Assembly (NCBI GenBank): GCA_965197385.1
Contig: CBDANA010000008.1
Coordinates: 930,001 to 994,000, forward strand
DNA: 64,000 nt
Origin: G963667915 sp965197385
GTDB lineage: Bacteria > Acidobacteriota > Vicinamibacteria > Vicinamibacterales > UBA823
Direction: 5' to 3'
Positions 9,251 through 17,819 of this stretch are shown here, in pieces. The notes beneath the pieces were generated by a model. That model worked only from the letters and a program-made list of their open reading frames with translations, ran no database searches and was not told the DNA's origin. Every line of letters starts with the position of its first letter. Positions within the stretch are counted from its first letter, which is position 1. Both the position numbers and the translations under genes were made by a program.

Positions 9251-9619
9251 ATGGGCAAGGAAGCGTCGCCAGAAAGAGTCGTGCAGGAAATCCGGCGGAA
9301 GACGCGCCGGCGGTTTTCAGCCGAAGAGAAGATTCGGATCGTACTCGAGGGCCTGCGCGGCGAGGAGAGCATCGCCACGCTGTGCCGGAAGGAAGGGCTG
9401 GCGCCGAATCTGTACTACCGGTGGAGCAAGGAGTTTCTCGAGGCCGGCAAGAAGCGTCTTGTCGGCGATACGAGCCGTGAAGCGACGGCCCCCGAGGTCA
9501 CCGATCTGCGCAAGGAGAATAGCCGCCTGAAGCAGCTCGTGGCCGAGGTCGTCCTCGAAAACCGCCTGCTCAAAAAAAACGTGACGGGCTCCGACTCGGG
9601 AGACGACACGTGCGACTGA
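9251..9619 (+). CDS. IS3 transposase OrfA
   Basis: 122 aa from ATG 9251 with GGGGAGGAGGA upstream. The N-terminal helix-turn-helix of the IS3/IS911 OrfA type is plain (RRFSAEEKIRIVLEGLRGEE, ATLCRKEGLAPNLYYRWSKEF). It is followed by a leucine-zipper-like heptad region (LRKENSRLKQLVAEVVLENRLL), which in this family mediates multimerisation. It binds the element ends. Near its end lies a run of eight A residues (9572-9579), and orfB begins in the -1 frame within the last codons. Confidence 0.9.
   Translation: MGKEASPERVVQEIRRKTRRRFSAEEKIRIVLEGLRGEESIATLCRKEGLAPNLYYRWSKEFLEAGKKRLVGDTSREATAPEVTDLRKENSRLKQLVAEVVLENRLLKKNVTGSDSGDDTCD
9572..9579 (+). promoter_or_regulatory. Probable programmed -1 frameshift site (A8)
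   Basis: Eight consecutive A residues lie near the end of orfA. orfB is in the -1 frame, and that frame is open from this run to the orfB start codon at 9610, so slippage here would give an OrfAB fusion transposase, as in other IS3 members. Copy 2 has the same run (23640-23647, complement). Confidence 0.7.
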
Positions 9620-10650
9620 CGGCGGCCGAGAAGGCCGAAGTCATTCGCTTGGTCGAAGGCTCGGATCTGCCCGTCCGGCAGACGCTCCGCGAGCTCCAGG
9701 TGCCGCGCGCGACGTTCTACACGTGGTATCGCCGCTACGCCGAGGGCGGATTGGATGGGCTCGCGGCCCGCCCGCCGGCTGCGCGGCGGCACTGGAATCG
9801 CATTCCACCACGGGTGCGACAACAGGTCGTCGACCTCGCCTTGGCCGTGCCCGAGCGCACGCCGCGGGAACTGGCCTGGCAATTCACGGACCGGGAGGCG
9901 CATTTCCTTTCGGAATCGAGCGTCTATCGCATTCTGAAAGCCTTCGACCTGATCACCAGCCCGGCCTTCGTCGTGCTGTCGGCGGGCAAGGTGTTTCAGC
10001 AGCCGACGCACCGGCCGAACGAGCTGTGGCAAACCGACTTTACGTATCTCCACGTGGTGGGCTGGGGCTGGTACTACTTGTCGACCGTGCTCGATGACTA
10101 CTCGCGGTACATCCTGGCCTGGACCCTGCGCACGTCGATGCAGGCCATGGACGTCATGGAAACCCTCGACTTGGCACGCGCCGCCACCGGCGTCGATGCG
10201 GTCCCGGTGGCGCATCGCCCGCGCTTGCTCAGCGACAATGGGCCCTGCTACATCTCGGGGCAGCTCGCGACCTATCTGGAGGCCCACGGGCTGCCGCACA
10301 CGCGCAGCGCACCGTATCACCCGATGACCCAGGGGAAGATCGAGCGGTACCACCGCTCGCTGAAGAACGTCGTGAAACTCGAGCACTACTACACGCCGTG
10401 GGACGTGGAACGGGCGGTCGCCCATTTCGTGGAGGACTACAATCACCGGCGGTATCATGAGGCGCTGCAGAACGTGACGCCCGCCGACATGTTTCACGGA
10501 CGGCAGGTCACCATCCTGGCGCGCCGGGCACGCATTAAACAGCGGACGCTGCAGCAACGGAAACGCGAGAACTTACACGGGCCGCATCACGCGGCCATTC
10601 GCTCGGATGTGTCTCTACGCAACGGCGCCGAAGTGTCCAACTTGGTCTGA
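9610..10650 (+). CDS. IS3 transposase OrfB (DDE integrase core)
   Basis: 346 aa from GTG 9610, overlapping orfA by 10 bases. N-terminal helix-turn-helix region (ETLR-like LRELQVPRATFYTWYRRY), then the rve catalytic core: WQTDFTYLHV (first Asp), LLSDNGPCY (second Asp) and, about 35 residues later, the Glu of GKIERYHRSLK. The core is complete, so the element may still be mobile. It differs from copy 2 at one residue that I noticed (Arg versus Trp in IPPxVRQQ). Confidence 0.9.
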   Translation: MRLTAAEKAEVIRLVEGSDLPVRQTLRELQVPRATFYTWYRRYAEGGLDGLAARPPAARRHWNRIPPRVRQQVVDLALAVPERTPRELAWQFTDREAHFLSESSVYRILKAFDLITSPAFVVLSAGKVFQQPTHRPNELWQTDFTYLHVVGWGWYYLSTVLDDYSRYILAWTLRTSMQAMDVMETLDLARAATGVDAVPVAHRPRLLSDNGPCYISGQLATYLEAHGLPHTRSAPYHPMTQGKIERYHRSLKNVVKLEHYYTPWDVERAVAHFVEDYNHRRYHEALQNVTPADMFHGRQVTILARRARIKQRTLQQRKRENLHGPHHAAIRSDVSLRNGAEVSNLV

Positions 10651-10802
10651 CGACGTACACGAGACAGGAATGTCCCACGCCAGCCCTCAGGAGCTGCGAG
10701 CCAGCGCTCTGGCTATCGTAAATATTGCGGCGAGACGGGCTGTTTGATCCGACGAACTGGAGCTTCCCTGTGCCTCGCGGTGTTTGGTGGGCAACGGCTA
10801 TC

Positions 10803-11561
10803 TCACGGTGCTCCGACGTGCTCACGAATATGAGCGACAGCGCTTCTGACTTTGTTGTCGATGAACATTCTTCCGAGCTCAGCGGAAACGATCCGCGCAT
10901 CTTCCGGTGGGAGTCGATCGTGACGGACCCACCTGTTGTCGGTGTCGACAGCCATGACCTCTGCGGCGTTGTCGATGGGGGTCTGGCGTTCGGCCGGTAC
11001 CTGTAATTGCGTGAGATACTGCTTGATTTGTCCTTCACCCTCGTCGTAGACGGGGACGTAGAAAACCCGAACGCCCTTGGAGGACCACTCGGCATCCATT
11101 TCTGACGCGACGTTCCTCAGGGCGTCCTGACCACCATAGTGATCGCCCATCAGCGCCACATATTTGAATCCCGCAGCTATAGCGCTATACGCAATGGCTC
11201 TCGACACTGCGGCAAACGTTTCGTCGCTGAGCGACGTCGTTCCCGGAAACCGCATTTCGCCGGTTACAGCGACGGGGTCTCCCGCTGGGGCATAGGGATT
11301 GATGGGATAGACGAGAGCGTTACCCAATTCTTCGGCGATCCGTCGCGCCAAGTGATTGACCAGGATGTTGTGTTTACCGATCGCCACGGCGTCGCCGTTC
11401 TCGTGAGCTCCGCCGACATAGTAAATTGCCGTGGTCTTGCCAGCCGCGATGGCATCGGCCACTTCAGTGGTCGTGAGATCTTCAATCATCACGGACGTTG
11501 GCTGGCTGAACCCCATCGCAGGAGCTAGCAGGACCACCGACATCAACACGAAAGGCCTCAT
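10803..11561 (-). CDS. Exported creatininase-family protein
   Basis: 252 aa from ATG 11561. Residues 1-20 form a Sec signal peptide (VLMSVVLLAPAMGFSQ). The creatininase fold is indicated by YYVGGAHENGDAVAIGKHN (residues 47-65) and VALMGDHYGGQDAL (about 137-150). The first is the GGxExNG...GKHN variant of the metal-binding motif rather than the classic EQHG...TD of creatinine amidohydrolase. It is therefore a family relative with an unknown amide or lactam substrate. It lies 121 bp downstream of the PLP-enzyme/Rieske cluster on the same strand and may belong to the same transcription unit. Confidence 0.75.
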   Translation of the reverse strand: MRPFVLMSVVLLAPAMGFSQPTSVMIEDLTTTEVADAIAAGKTTAIYYVGGAHENGDAVAIGKHNILVNHLARRIAEELGNALVYPINPYAPAGDPVAVTGEMRFPGTTSLSDETFAAVSRAIAYSAIAAGFKYVALMGDHYGGQDALRNVASEMDAEWSSKGVRVFYVPVYDEGEGQIKQYLTQLQVPAERQTPIDNAAEVMAVDTDNRWVRHDRLPPEDARIVSAELGRMFIDNKVRSAVAHIREHVGAP

Positions 11562-11682
11562 TGCACTGCCCTCGCTTTCTTGTCAGTCGATTTTTCTCGT
11601 GAAGGCTTCGAACGAGGGGGGTACAGTATGTCCGTATGTCAACCACGTCAAGGAAGGAGCTACCAGCGCGTGACGCCAGCGG

Positions 11683-12942
11683 TCAAGCAACCTTTTCGAG
11701 GAGTGTCAGCAATCTCTGGATGTCGGCGCGGTTGTTGAACATCGACACACTAACACGCATCAACGCCTGGTTCGCCTCTCGGAAGCTGACTGCAATGGCC
11801 TCTTCATTGAGCAGCCGTTTCAGATGATCGATGTCCTGTCCATGAACGAAGCTCACGATTGGTGACGGGTTGCCGTCTGGCGTCCAGATTTCGAATCCCA
11901 GCTTGGCGATGCCTGCCCGCAACTCACGGACGAGCGGCATCGTGTGGGTTTCGATGTTGGACAGACCGACCTTCATGAGGAGGCCGAGGGACGCGGCGAG
12001 CTGGGCGACCGCGCCGTACGCGAGACAGGAGTACTCGTACTTGTCCGCGTTGGTTCGGAGGCGGAACTCGAGCTCGGCGAAGCGTCCTGCTGGTAGGCTA
12101 GTGCTCCAGCCCGCGGGCGTGCGCGTCTGCGCGACCTGACCGTGGCCCCACCGATCGGGGCGAATGCGATCGAGATGCTCTTCGCGGATGAAGAATCCCG
12201 CCACGCCGAAGCCCCCGAACAGCCACTTGTGGGCCGCGGCACAGGCAAAGTCGACGCCCAGGTCGCTCAGGTTCGTGGGGAACGTGCCGAGGGCCTGTAC
12301 CGCGTCGGCGTACACCAGCGTTCCCTTGGCGTGTGCGAGCTCGACCAGCCCGCGGAGGTCCTGCCGGAAGCCGTTGCGGTTGTTGACCCACGCCACGGAC
12401 ACCAGTCGGGTTCTCTCGTCGATATGCGCGTCCCAATCCTCGAGCCGGACACGGCCCTCGGTCTGGGGCACGATGCGAAGCTCGATCCCTCGCTGTTCTT
12501 GAAGGTACATGAAGTGGCAGAAGGTGCCGGTGTAGTGGAGCTCGTCCACCACGACGTTGTCGCCGGCTCGGAGATCGAGACCGTTGGCGACGATGGCCTC
12601 GCCGTCGGCCGTCGTGAAGAGCAGCGCCACTTCCTCCGGCTTGGCGCCGAACAGGTCGGCGAACGCGGTGCGTGCCATCTCTTTCTCTTCCAATCGACTT
12701 CGGCTGTCGGCCCACACCAACGTCTCATCGGCGTACGCGACGCCGGCGTCTCGGGCGACCTGCGGGATTGGACCGACCCATGCCGTGTTGAGGAAGGTCT
12801 GGTTCCGGGCGGCAGGGAACTCGGCGCGCACCCCGAGTAGATCTTCCTCGTCGGTGGGTTGCGTCATGCCGCGCGCGGCATCGAGCGAAGCCAAGCCCGC
12901 AGCGGTCATTGTGAGGAAGCTGCGGCGGTCCAGCATGCTCAT
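11683..12942 (-). CDS. Tat-exported class V aminotransferase-like PLP enzyme
   Basis: 419 aa from ATG 12942 (another ATG two codons on). Twin-arginine signal DRRSFLTMTAAGLASLDAA. The body is a fold-type I PLP enzyme of the isopenicillin-N-epimerase/cysteine-desulfurase group: VALLFTTADGEAIVANGL (cofactor phosphate region), VYADAVQALGTFP (Asp that contacts the PLP nitrogen) and AAAHKWLFGGFGVAGFFI (PLP lysine). The stop is followed by the creatininase gene; upstream, only 12 bp separate it from the Rieske gene. It is a close paralogue of the protein at 14058-15314. An exported PLP enzyme is unusual, as the cofactor has to be loaded before Tat export. The reaction is unknown. Confidence 0.8.
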   Translation of the reverse strand: MSMLDRRSFLTMTAAGLASLDAARGMTQPTDEEDLLGVRAEFPAARNQTFLNTAWVGPIPQVARDAGVAYADETLVWADSRSRLEEKEMARTAFADLFGAKPEEVALLFTTADGEAIVANGLDLRAGDNVVVDELHYTGTFCHFMYLQEQRGIELRIVPQTEGRVRLEDWDAHIDERTRLVSVAWVNNRNGFRQDLRGLVELAHAKGTLVYADAVQALGTFPTNLSDLGVDFACAAAHKWLFGGFGVAGFFIREEHLDRIRPDRWGHGQVAQTRTPAGWSTSLPAGRFAELEFRLRTNADKYEYSCLAYGAVAQLAASLGLLMKVGLSNIETHTMPLVRELRAGIAKLGFEIWTPDGNPSPIVSFVHGQDIDHLKRLLNEEAIAVSFREANQALMRVSVSMFNNRADIQRLLTLLEKVA

Positions 12943-12954
12943 GGGTCTTCCTTC

Positions 12955-13977
12955 TCAGGCCTCTTCTTCTGCGACGTCGAGGTCGTGGTGGTAGGCGAAC
13001 CCCTGCTTCTGCATCGCACGACGGTAGTTGACGGCAACCGCGTCGAACTTGAAGTGCAGTTCGTCGGCCAAATCGAACGGCACCTGGTCGGGGCGCTGTG
13101 ACTCAACGACTCGCTTGTCCTGGTCGAAGATGACCTTCTCAAAATCCTGCAACACGCTGTCAGGCTGCTCGAGATCGTAGTTTCGACCAATGACACAGTA
13201 GCCCCGACACCGCTTCTCGTTGATCGGTTGGGAGGCGAAGAAATACACCATCCCTTGTTCGCCACCCCATCCCAGCCGCAGCGCGATCGAATAGGGCAGG
13301 TGAAGCTCATAGCGGCTGTGTCGGTCCGGCTTGACGACCTCTTCATTGGCGAAGACGGGGAAGTCACGCGTGTTGGCGGCTTCGGGGCGGACCACCGAGT
13401 AGTGCAGCACATGCCCGCGGGTCTCTACCTCGTGCGTGGGCACGATCGGACGCTCCGGGTCGCCCAAGAGCCCCGGGTGGACCCAAGGAAAGTGGCCGAA
13501 GTCGGTGAAATTCTCAACTTGCCGAGAGGCGTCGCTCTGCCACTCGAACGGGCCGGTCAGGACGATCCTCCACGCGTTGTCTTCCAGTTCCGGCACTTCT
13601 GGCAACGGAAACATCGGGTCTTCGAGCGCCACCCAGATGAGCCCGTAGCGTTCCAACGCCTGGTAGCAGCGAACCCGTGCCTTGGGTGGAATCGGGGCGT
13701 CGGCTTGCTGGGGAATCTTGACGCATGCGCCCGTGGCGTCGTAGTGCCAGGCGTGGTACGCGCAGACGAGACAATCATCCTCGAGCCGGCCCAGGGAAAG
13801 CGCGGTGCCACGGTGGATACATACATCCCGCATCACATGTGGCACACCGTCTGCCGTCCGCCAAACGACGATGGTTTCGTCCAGCAGCATTGAGCCGTAA
13901 GGCGCATCCTGCGGTACTTCACGAGCGTACGCAACCGGATGCCAACAGTGAAACAGTTTCTCGGCGAACCTGGACAT
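12955..13977 (-). CDS. Rieske non-haem iron oxygenase, alpha-subunit type
   Basis: 340 aa from ATG 13977; the frame is open upstream across the next gene, but the protein character starts here. The Rieske [2Fe-2S] ligands are CIH at about residues 52-54 and CAYH about 17 residues later. The mononuclear iron site follows in NFTDFGHFPWVHPG (about residue 155, giving the two His). This is the vanillate/phthalate-oxygenase-like group. It hydroxylates or demethylates a small molecule in the cytoplasm and needs a reductase, which is not encoded here. It sits between two paralogous Tat-type PLP enzymes, 80 bp after the first and 12 bp before the second. Confidence 0.85.
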   Translation of the reverse strand: MSRFAEKLFHCWHPVAYAREVPQDAPYGSMLLDETIVVWRTADGVPHVMRDVCIHRGTALSLGRLEDDCLVCAYHAWHYDATGACVKIPQQADAPIPPKARVRCYQALERYGLIWVALEDPMFPLPEVPELEDNAWRIVLTGPFEWQSDASRQVENFTDFGHFPWVHPGLLGDPERPIVPTHEVETRGHVLHYSVVRPEAANTRDFPVFANEEVVKPDRHSRYELHLPYSIALRLGWGGEQGMVYFFASQPINEKRCRGYCVIGRNYDLEQPDSVLQDFEKVIFDQDKRVVESQRPDQVPFDLADELHFKFDAVAVNYRRAMQKQGFAYHHDLDVAEEEA

Positions 13978-14057
13978 CCTTCCATCCCGAGGGCGCTGAT
14001 CGCGCAAGGCCGGTTCGTCTGTCGCCGCCTTGGGGCCAGTGAAAGCCGGTGCCCGCG

Positions 14058-15314
14058 TCACGCAACCGTTTCGAGGAGCTGTAGTAATCGCCTGATCTCG
14101 GCGCGGTTGTTGAACAGGGAGACGGCCACACGCAGCAGTGAATGGTTCGCCTCGCGGAAGGTGACCACGATGGATTCTTCCTCCAGAAGGCCTTTCAGAA
14201 GGTCCGGGTCTCGTCCATGAATGATACTGACGATGGGTGACTGGTTGCCTTCGGGCGTCCACGTCTCGAATCCCAACCTGGCGGCGCCTTCCCCGAACTC
14301 GTGGGCGAGTCCCACGGTGTGCTCCTCGATTCGGGCAAGACCAACGTTCTTCAGGTAGCCGAGGGCGGCGTCGAGCTGGGCGACCGCGCTGTACGCGAGT
14401 GAGGCGTGCTCGTACTTCTCCGCAGTGTTCACGTGGCGGAAACGGAGCTCGAGGGAGCGCCCGGCTCGGTGTGAGCTGGACCACCCGTCGCCCGTGAGCG
14501 TCTCGGCGACCTGGCCGTGACCGTAGCGATCGGGCGAAATGCGATCGAGGTGCTCCTCACGGATGAAGAACGGCGCCACGCCGAAGTTCGCAAACAGCCA
14601 TTTGTAAGCACCCGCGGCGAGAAAGTCCACGCCCAACTCGGTCAGGTTGACGGGGAACGTGCCAATGGCCTGGACGGCGTCCGTGAACACGAGGGCGCCC
14701 TTGGCGTGGGCGATCTCGGCCAGCGCGCCGAGATCATGTCGATAGCCGTTGCGATTCGACACCCAGGCCACGGATACAAGTCGAGTCCGCTCGTCGATGC
14801 GCGCGTCTAAGTCTTCGAGTCGCGTCCGGCCCTCCTTCTGGGGAACGATGCGCAGCTCGATTCCCCTGTCCTCTTCGAGCTGCCGGTACAGGACGAAGCT
14901 CGACGTAAAGTGCAGGTCGTCGATGACGACGTTGTCGCCGGCCTTCAGATCAAGGCCGCGGGTGACGATGTTTTCTGCGTCGCCTGTCGAAAAGAGCAGT
15001 GCCACTTCCTGCGGCTTGGCGCCGAAGAGCTCGGCGAACGCGGTGCGCGCCATCTCCTTCTTCTCCAGGCGAAGCCGGGTGTCCGCCCACTGCATCTTCT
15101 CGTCGACGTAGTCGACGGCGACGTCTCGCACGACTGTCGGCATCGGGCCGATCCAGGAGGTGGCGAGAAACCGAAGGTTCCGGGTGATGGGGAAATCTGC
15201 GCGTACTCCGAGCGGATCCTCGTCGGCGGTTTGCGTCATGCCGCGGGCGGTCTTGAGCGACGCCAGCCCGGCAGCCGTCGTTGCGAGGAAGCTCCGACGA
15301 TCCATTACGCTCAT
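14058..15314 (-). CDS. Tat-exported class V aminotransferase-like PLP enzyme (paralogue)
   Basis: 418 aa from ATG 15314. Twin-arginine signal DRRSFLATTAAGLASLKTA. Same layout as the enzyme at 11683-12942: VALLFSTGDAENIVTRGL, VFTDAVQAIGTFPVN (cofactor Asp) and AAGAYKWLFANFGVAPFFI (PLP lysine). The two are clearly related along the whole length. It is the first gene of the three-gene minus-strand set; the 120 bp upstream are free of genes and should hold the promoter. The substrate is unknown. Cysteine desulfurase is unlikely because of the export signal and the lack of a clear SufS/IscS active-site Cys loop. Confidence 0.8.
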   Translation of the reverse strand: MSVMDRRSFLATTAAGLASLKTARGMTQTADEDPLGVRADFPITRNLRFLATSWIGPMPTVVRDVAVDYVDEKMQWADTRLRLEKKEMARTAFAELFGAKPQEVALLFSTGDAENIVTRGLDLKAGDNVVIDDLHFTSSFVLYRQLEEDRGIELRIVPQKEGRTRLEDLDARIDERTRLVSVAWVSNRNGYRHDLGALAEIAHAKGALVFTDAVQAIGTFPVNLTELGVDFLAAGAYKWLFANFGVAPFFIREEHLDRISPDRYGHGQVAETLTGDGWSSSHRAGRSLELRFRHVNTAEKYEHASLAYSAVAQLDAALGYLKNVGLARIEEHTVGLAHEFGEGAARLGFETWTPEGNQSPIVSIIHGRDPDLLKGLLEEESIVVTFREANHSLLRVAVSLFNNRAEIRRLLQLLETVA

Positions 15315-15435
15315 CGAGAAATCTCCTTTCTGATCAGGGCCGCAGTATGGACGCCATGCTGTGTGCTGTCAAACGGTTGAGCCGAGGAGAGGTCAGTGTG
15401 ATGGGCACGACCTCGTTGGACAGTGAGACTGTAGC

Positions 15436-15560
15436 TCATCCGAGCCTTTCACGGAACGCTTCATAAGGCGTTTTGCCTTGGAAGGCTCCGTGTGGTCGTT
15501 GGTAGTTGTAGAAGTTTTCCCATTCCGCGAGCTTCGCTCGGCTATCTTCGCCTGGTATCG
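15436..15560 (-). pseudogene. IS481/IS3-type transposase C-terminal remnant
   Basis: A minus-strand frame ending at TGA 15436-15438 reads AKLAEWENFYNYQRPHGAF followed by GKTPYEAFRERLG. This is the usual C-terminus of rve-type transposases of the IS481/IS3 kind. Nothing of the catalytic core remains, and the upstream part is not coding. Confidence 0.65.
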
Positions 15561-15631
15561 TAGGCAGTGAAAGGGAACGGAGGGATAATCGAATGTGGGT
15601 GTTGGTCTGTAGACTTCATCCATCTCCCCTG

Positions 15632-17063
15632 GGGGATGTCCCGTGCGCTGTTGAAACTCAGCGGCAGCTTGGTTCACGACTACGCAACCATCTCTGACGA
15701 CTCCCCGAGTCCTAACCGCGCGTCGCGTGCCAGGAGGGCAGCGACCAGCGCGGGCATATCTTGACATCCTTGCACCCGACGGAACCCCTTCGCCGCTTCG
15801 AGCACCCCGGCGGCCACCCAGCGCAGCACCATCGTCCCGCCGCGCCAGCGTTTCACATGGCGCTGCACATGGCGCGTTCGGCTGAGGAGACTCTCGATGG
15901 CGTTTGTGGTGGCGAGCGATCGTTGGAGACGCTCCGACAGACCCAAGCCGAGCACGGTCAGCGTCTCGTCGAGCCCTTCCCGCACGCTCGTGGCCGCACT
16001 CGGGTAGTCAGTGTCCAAGCGCCGCGCCAGGTCCTGCAGCAGACGCTTGGCCGTCTTGATGGGGCTGTTCGTGTAGGCGCGCGTGAGGACCGCCTTCACC
16101 CCCGGCCGCTGTGCCTCAGGGAGATGCTCCAAGATGTTCCGGCCCTTATGGACCTGACACCGCTGCACCAGCGCGGCGCGCCCAAATGTCTGGGTCACGG
16201 CCGTGTCGAGGGCCTTCGCGCCATCGACGATCACCAGCAGGCTCCGGTCGGTGCGCAGCCCGCGGCTGCCGAGATTGGTCAAGAGCCCCTGACAGACCGT
16301 CGCGTTCTCCGTGGCCCCTTCCCACAGGCCGAGCGGGTGTTTCGCGCCCATTTTATCGATGCCTAGGGCGACAACGATACAGTGTCCACCCACGTGCACG
16401 CCATCAATCAGCAGCCCCACCAGGTCCAGCGCGTCGAGCGGCGTCGCCCGCCACGCATCCAGCTGCGCCTGGGTTTGCGCGACAAAGCGTCGACTGACCG
16501 CACTCTTGCTCGTGCCCCGCGTGGTGACGTCGGCGCCGAGCGGTTCCAGACTCCGCGCATACTGGCGGGTCGCCACACCGATCAGCATCTGGTCGACCAC
16601 GCGCCGGTTCAGCGGGTCCGCATTCGCGAATGCCCGGGCCGTTGGCAACGGAACCTCCTCGCCGGCGCGCCGCGCACGGGGCCGACGAATCGCCACCTTC
16701 CGCCCGCCCAGCACGACCTGACTCGGCGTATGCCCTGTTCGATACGCCTGGCGCGCAGGTTGATGCGCATACCGTGGCCCACAGACGGCGGCCCGATCCT
16801 CTTCCAGCATGGCTTCGAGTACCTTCAGGCCAGACGCGACGACCCGCTCCTGGAGCGCGGCCTGCGTATCAATGAGGATATCGACCAACGGAAGGTGCCG
16901 TGGCGTCGGGGATACCGATTGGCGACGGCGAGGGACTGTGCGAGACTGCTTCTTCATGGCGGCTCCTTACTGGGAGGCTTGCACCTCGGTTTCGTCACCG
17001 GTCGTATAGCACGACCAGTGAAGAGCCGCCGCTTCAAATTTCAACAGCTACTGGGACATCCCC
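15632..17063 (-). mobile_element. IS256-family element with 8-bp target duplication
   Basis: 1,432 bp. Both ends begin GGGGATGTCCC when read inward, and the similarity continues to CTGTTGAAA (about 25 bp, a few mismatches). The flanks are a perfect direct repeat CTCCCCTG at 15624-15631 and 17064-17071, the 8-bp duplication expected of IS256. It carries one intact transposase gene on the minus strand. The duplication means that it inserted here as a unit. Confidence 0.93.
15680..16957 (-). CDS. IS256-family (mutator-type) transposase
   Basis: 425 aa from ATG 16957. Typical IS256 layout: N-terminal region with PRYAHQPARQAYRTGH and VAIRRPRARR, then the DDE core with LVGLLIDGVHVGGHCIVVAL (first Asp), LLVIVDGAKALDTAV (second Asp), the CxxH-type segment VQRCQVHKGRNILEHLP, and a C-terminal LATTNAIESLLSRTR carrying the catalytic Glu. 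Full length for the family and uninterrupted, so probably functional. Confidence 0.92.
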   Translation of the reverse strand: MKKQSRTVPRRRQSVSPTPRHLPLVDILIDTQAALQERVVASGLKVLEAMLEEDRAAVCGPRYAHQPARQAYRTGHTPSQVVLGGRKVAIRRPRARRAGEEVPLPTARAFANADPLNRRVVDQMLIGVATRQYARSLEPLGADVTTRGTSKSAVSRRFVAQTQAQLDAWRATPLDALDLVGLLIDGVHVGGHCIVVALGIDKMGAKHPLGLWEGATENATVCQGLLTNLGSRGLRTDRSLLVIVDGAKALDTAVTQTFGRAALVQRCQVHKGRNILEHLPEAQRPGVKAVLTRAYTNSPIKTAKRLLQDLARRLDTDYPSAATSVREGLDETLTVLGLGLSERLQRSLATTNAIESLLSRTRHVQRHVKRWRGGTMVLRWVAAGVLEAAKGFRRVQGCQDMPALVAALLARDARLGLGESSEMVA

Positions 17064-17071
17064 CTCCCCTG

Positions 17072-17443
17072 CGCCGCTGGGGGCAACGATAGGGACATGG
17101 CTGTGCCGTCCTGTGCGCCGAAATTAGGCCCGATTGTAGACCCTGGCGTCAGTCGTGACAACGCTGGCGAGCGGGAATGGGCGGGGCGGTCCACAGGGTG
17201 CTTACGGCCCAGTGGCGGGCCTCATCGAAGTCCTCAAACGCGTTTCTCGGTGTCGAGCAGGTAGCAAATCAGCACGAAAACAACTCACCCCTCTGTGCGC
17301 GCGTGGAGTCCCTCCTGCAACGCACTCCACCTCCGGTACGCCCGGACGCCGACGTTCAGCGGCGGACGCGCCTCGGCGGACTTCTCAGTTTCTACCATCG
17401 AGAGGCCGCATGAGAGGTTGGCCCATTAATCGCACCTTACGCG
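17072..17443. other. Gene-free stretch beside the IS256 element
   Basis: 372 bp between the right target duplication and the integrase-core remnant. No start with a ribosome binding site and no recognisable protein; it may be further decayed transposon sequence. Confidence 0.4.
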
Positions 17444-17815
17444 GTGAAGCGGATCCTGCAAGACCACGGGATTGACCCGGCTCCCGAGCGGACCCAGCGC
17501 ACGCCGTGGAAGACGTTCTTGCAGGCACAGTGGGACGACCTGGCGGCAGCCGATCTGTTCACGGTCGAGGTGCTCACGCTGACTGGTCTTCGGCGTTACT
17601 TCGTCTTCTTCGTGATCGAGCTGAAGACCCGCCGCGTGCACATCGCCGGGATCCACCCGCAGCCGGGCGGCGCGTGGATGGAGCAGATGGCTCGCAATTT
17701 AACTGACACGGTCGATGGCTTCCTGGGGACCGCGCGCTAGCTGATTCACGACCGAGATCCCCTCTAAACCCTGGTCTTCGGCGAGATTCTGAAGCCCCAG
17801 TGGTCCCGGAAGTCG
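17444..17815 (+). pseudogene. Integrase-core transposase remnant
   Basis: From GTG 17444 the frame reads VKRILQDHGIDPAPERTQRT and WDDLAAADLFTVEVLTLTGL with the first catalytic Asp region, then FFVIELKTRRVHIAGI. It stops at TAG 17738-17740, but the same frame continues after the stop as LIHDRDPL, which is the usual continuation, before another stop. The copy is thus decayed by nonsense changes and lacks its N-terminus and C-terminus. Confidence 0.75.
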
Positions 17816-17819
17816 AGCG

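Larger units (their letters stand above)
9173..10659 (+). mobile_element. IS3-family element, copy 1
   Basis: 1,487 bp. The left end is TGTAGGGGTTCAGACC and the right end, read inward, is TGTACGTCGTCAGACC (13 of 16 positions match), with the TG...CA termini usual for IS3. It contains orfA and orfB. The second copy at 22560-24046 has the same length and is almost identical. The flanking bases give no target duplication (left CCGGC, right CGAGA), which suggests a deletion or recombination after insertion. Confidence 0.9.

Noticed and set aside
9415..10557. Long open frame of about 380 codons opposite the IS3 transposase genes (also opposite copy 2)
   Set aside because: Its codons are the mirror of the conserved OrfA/OrfB; low-complexity Arg/His-rich translation, no start signal. 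A GC-rich shadow.
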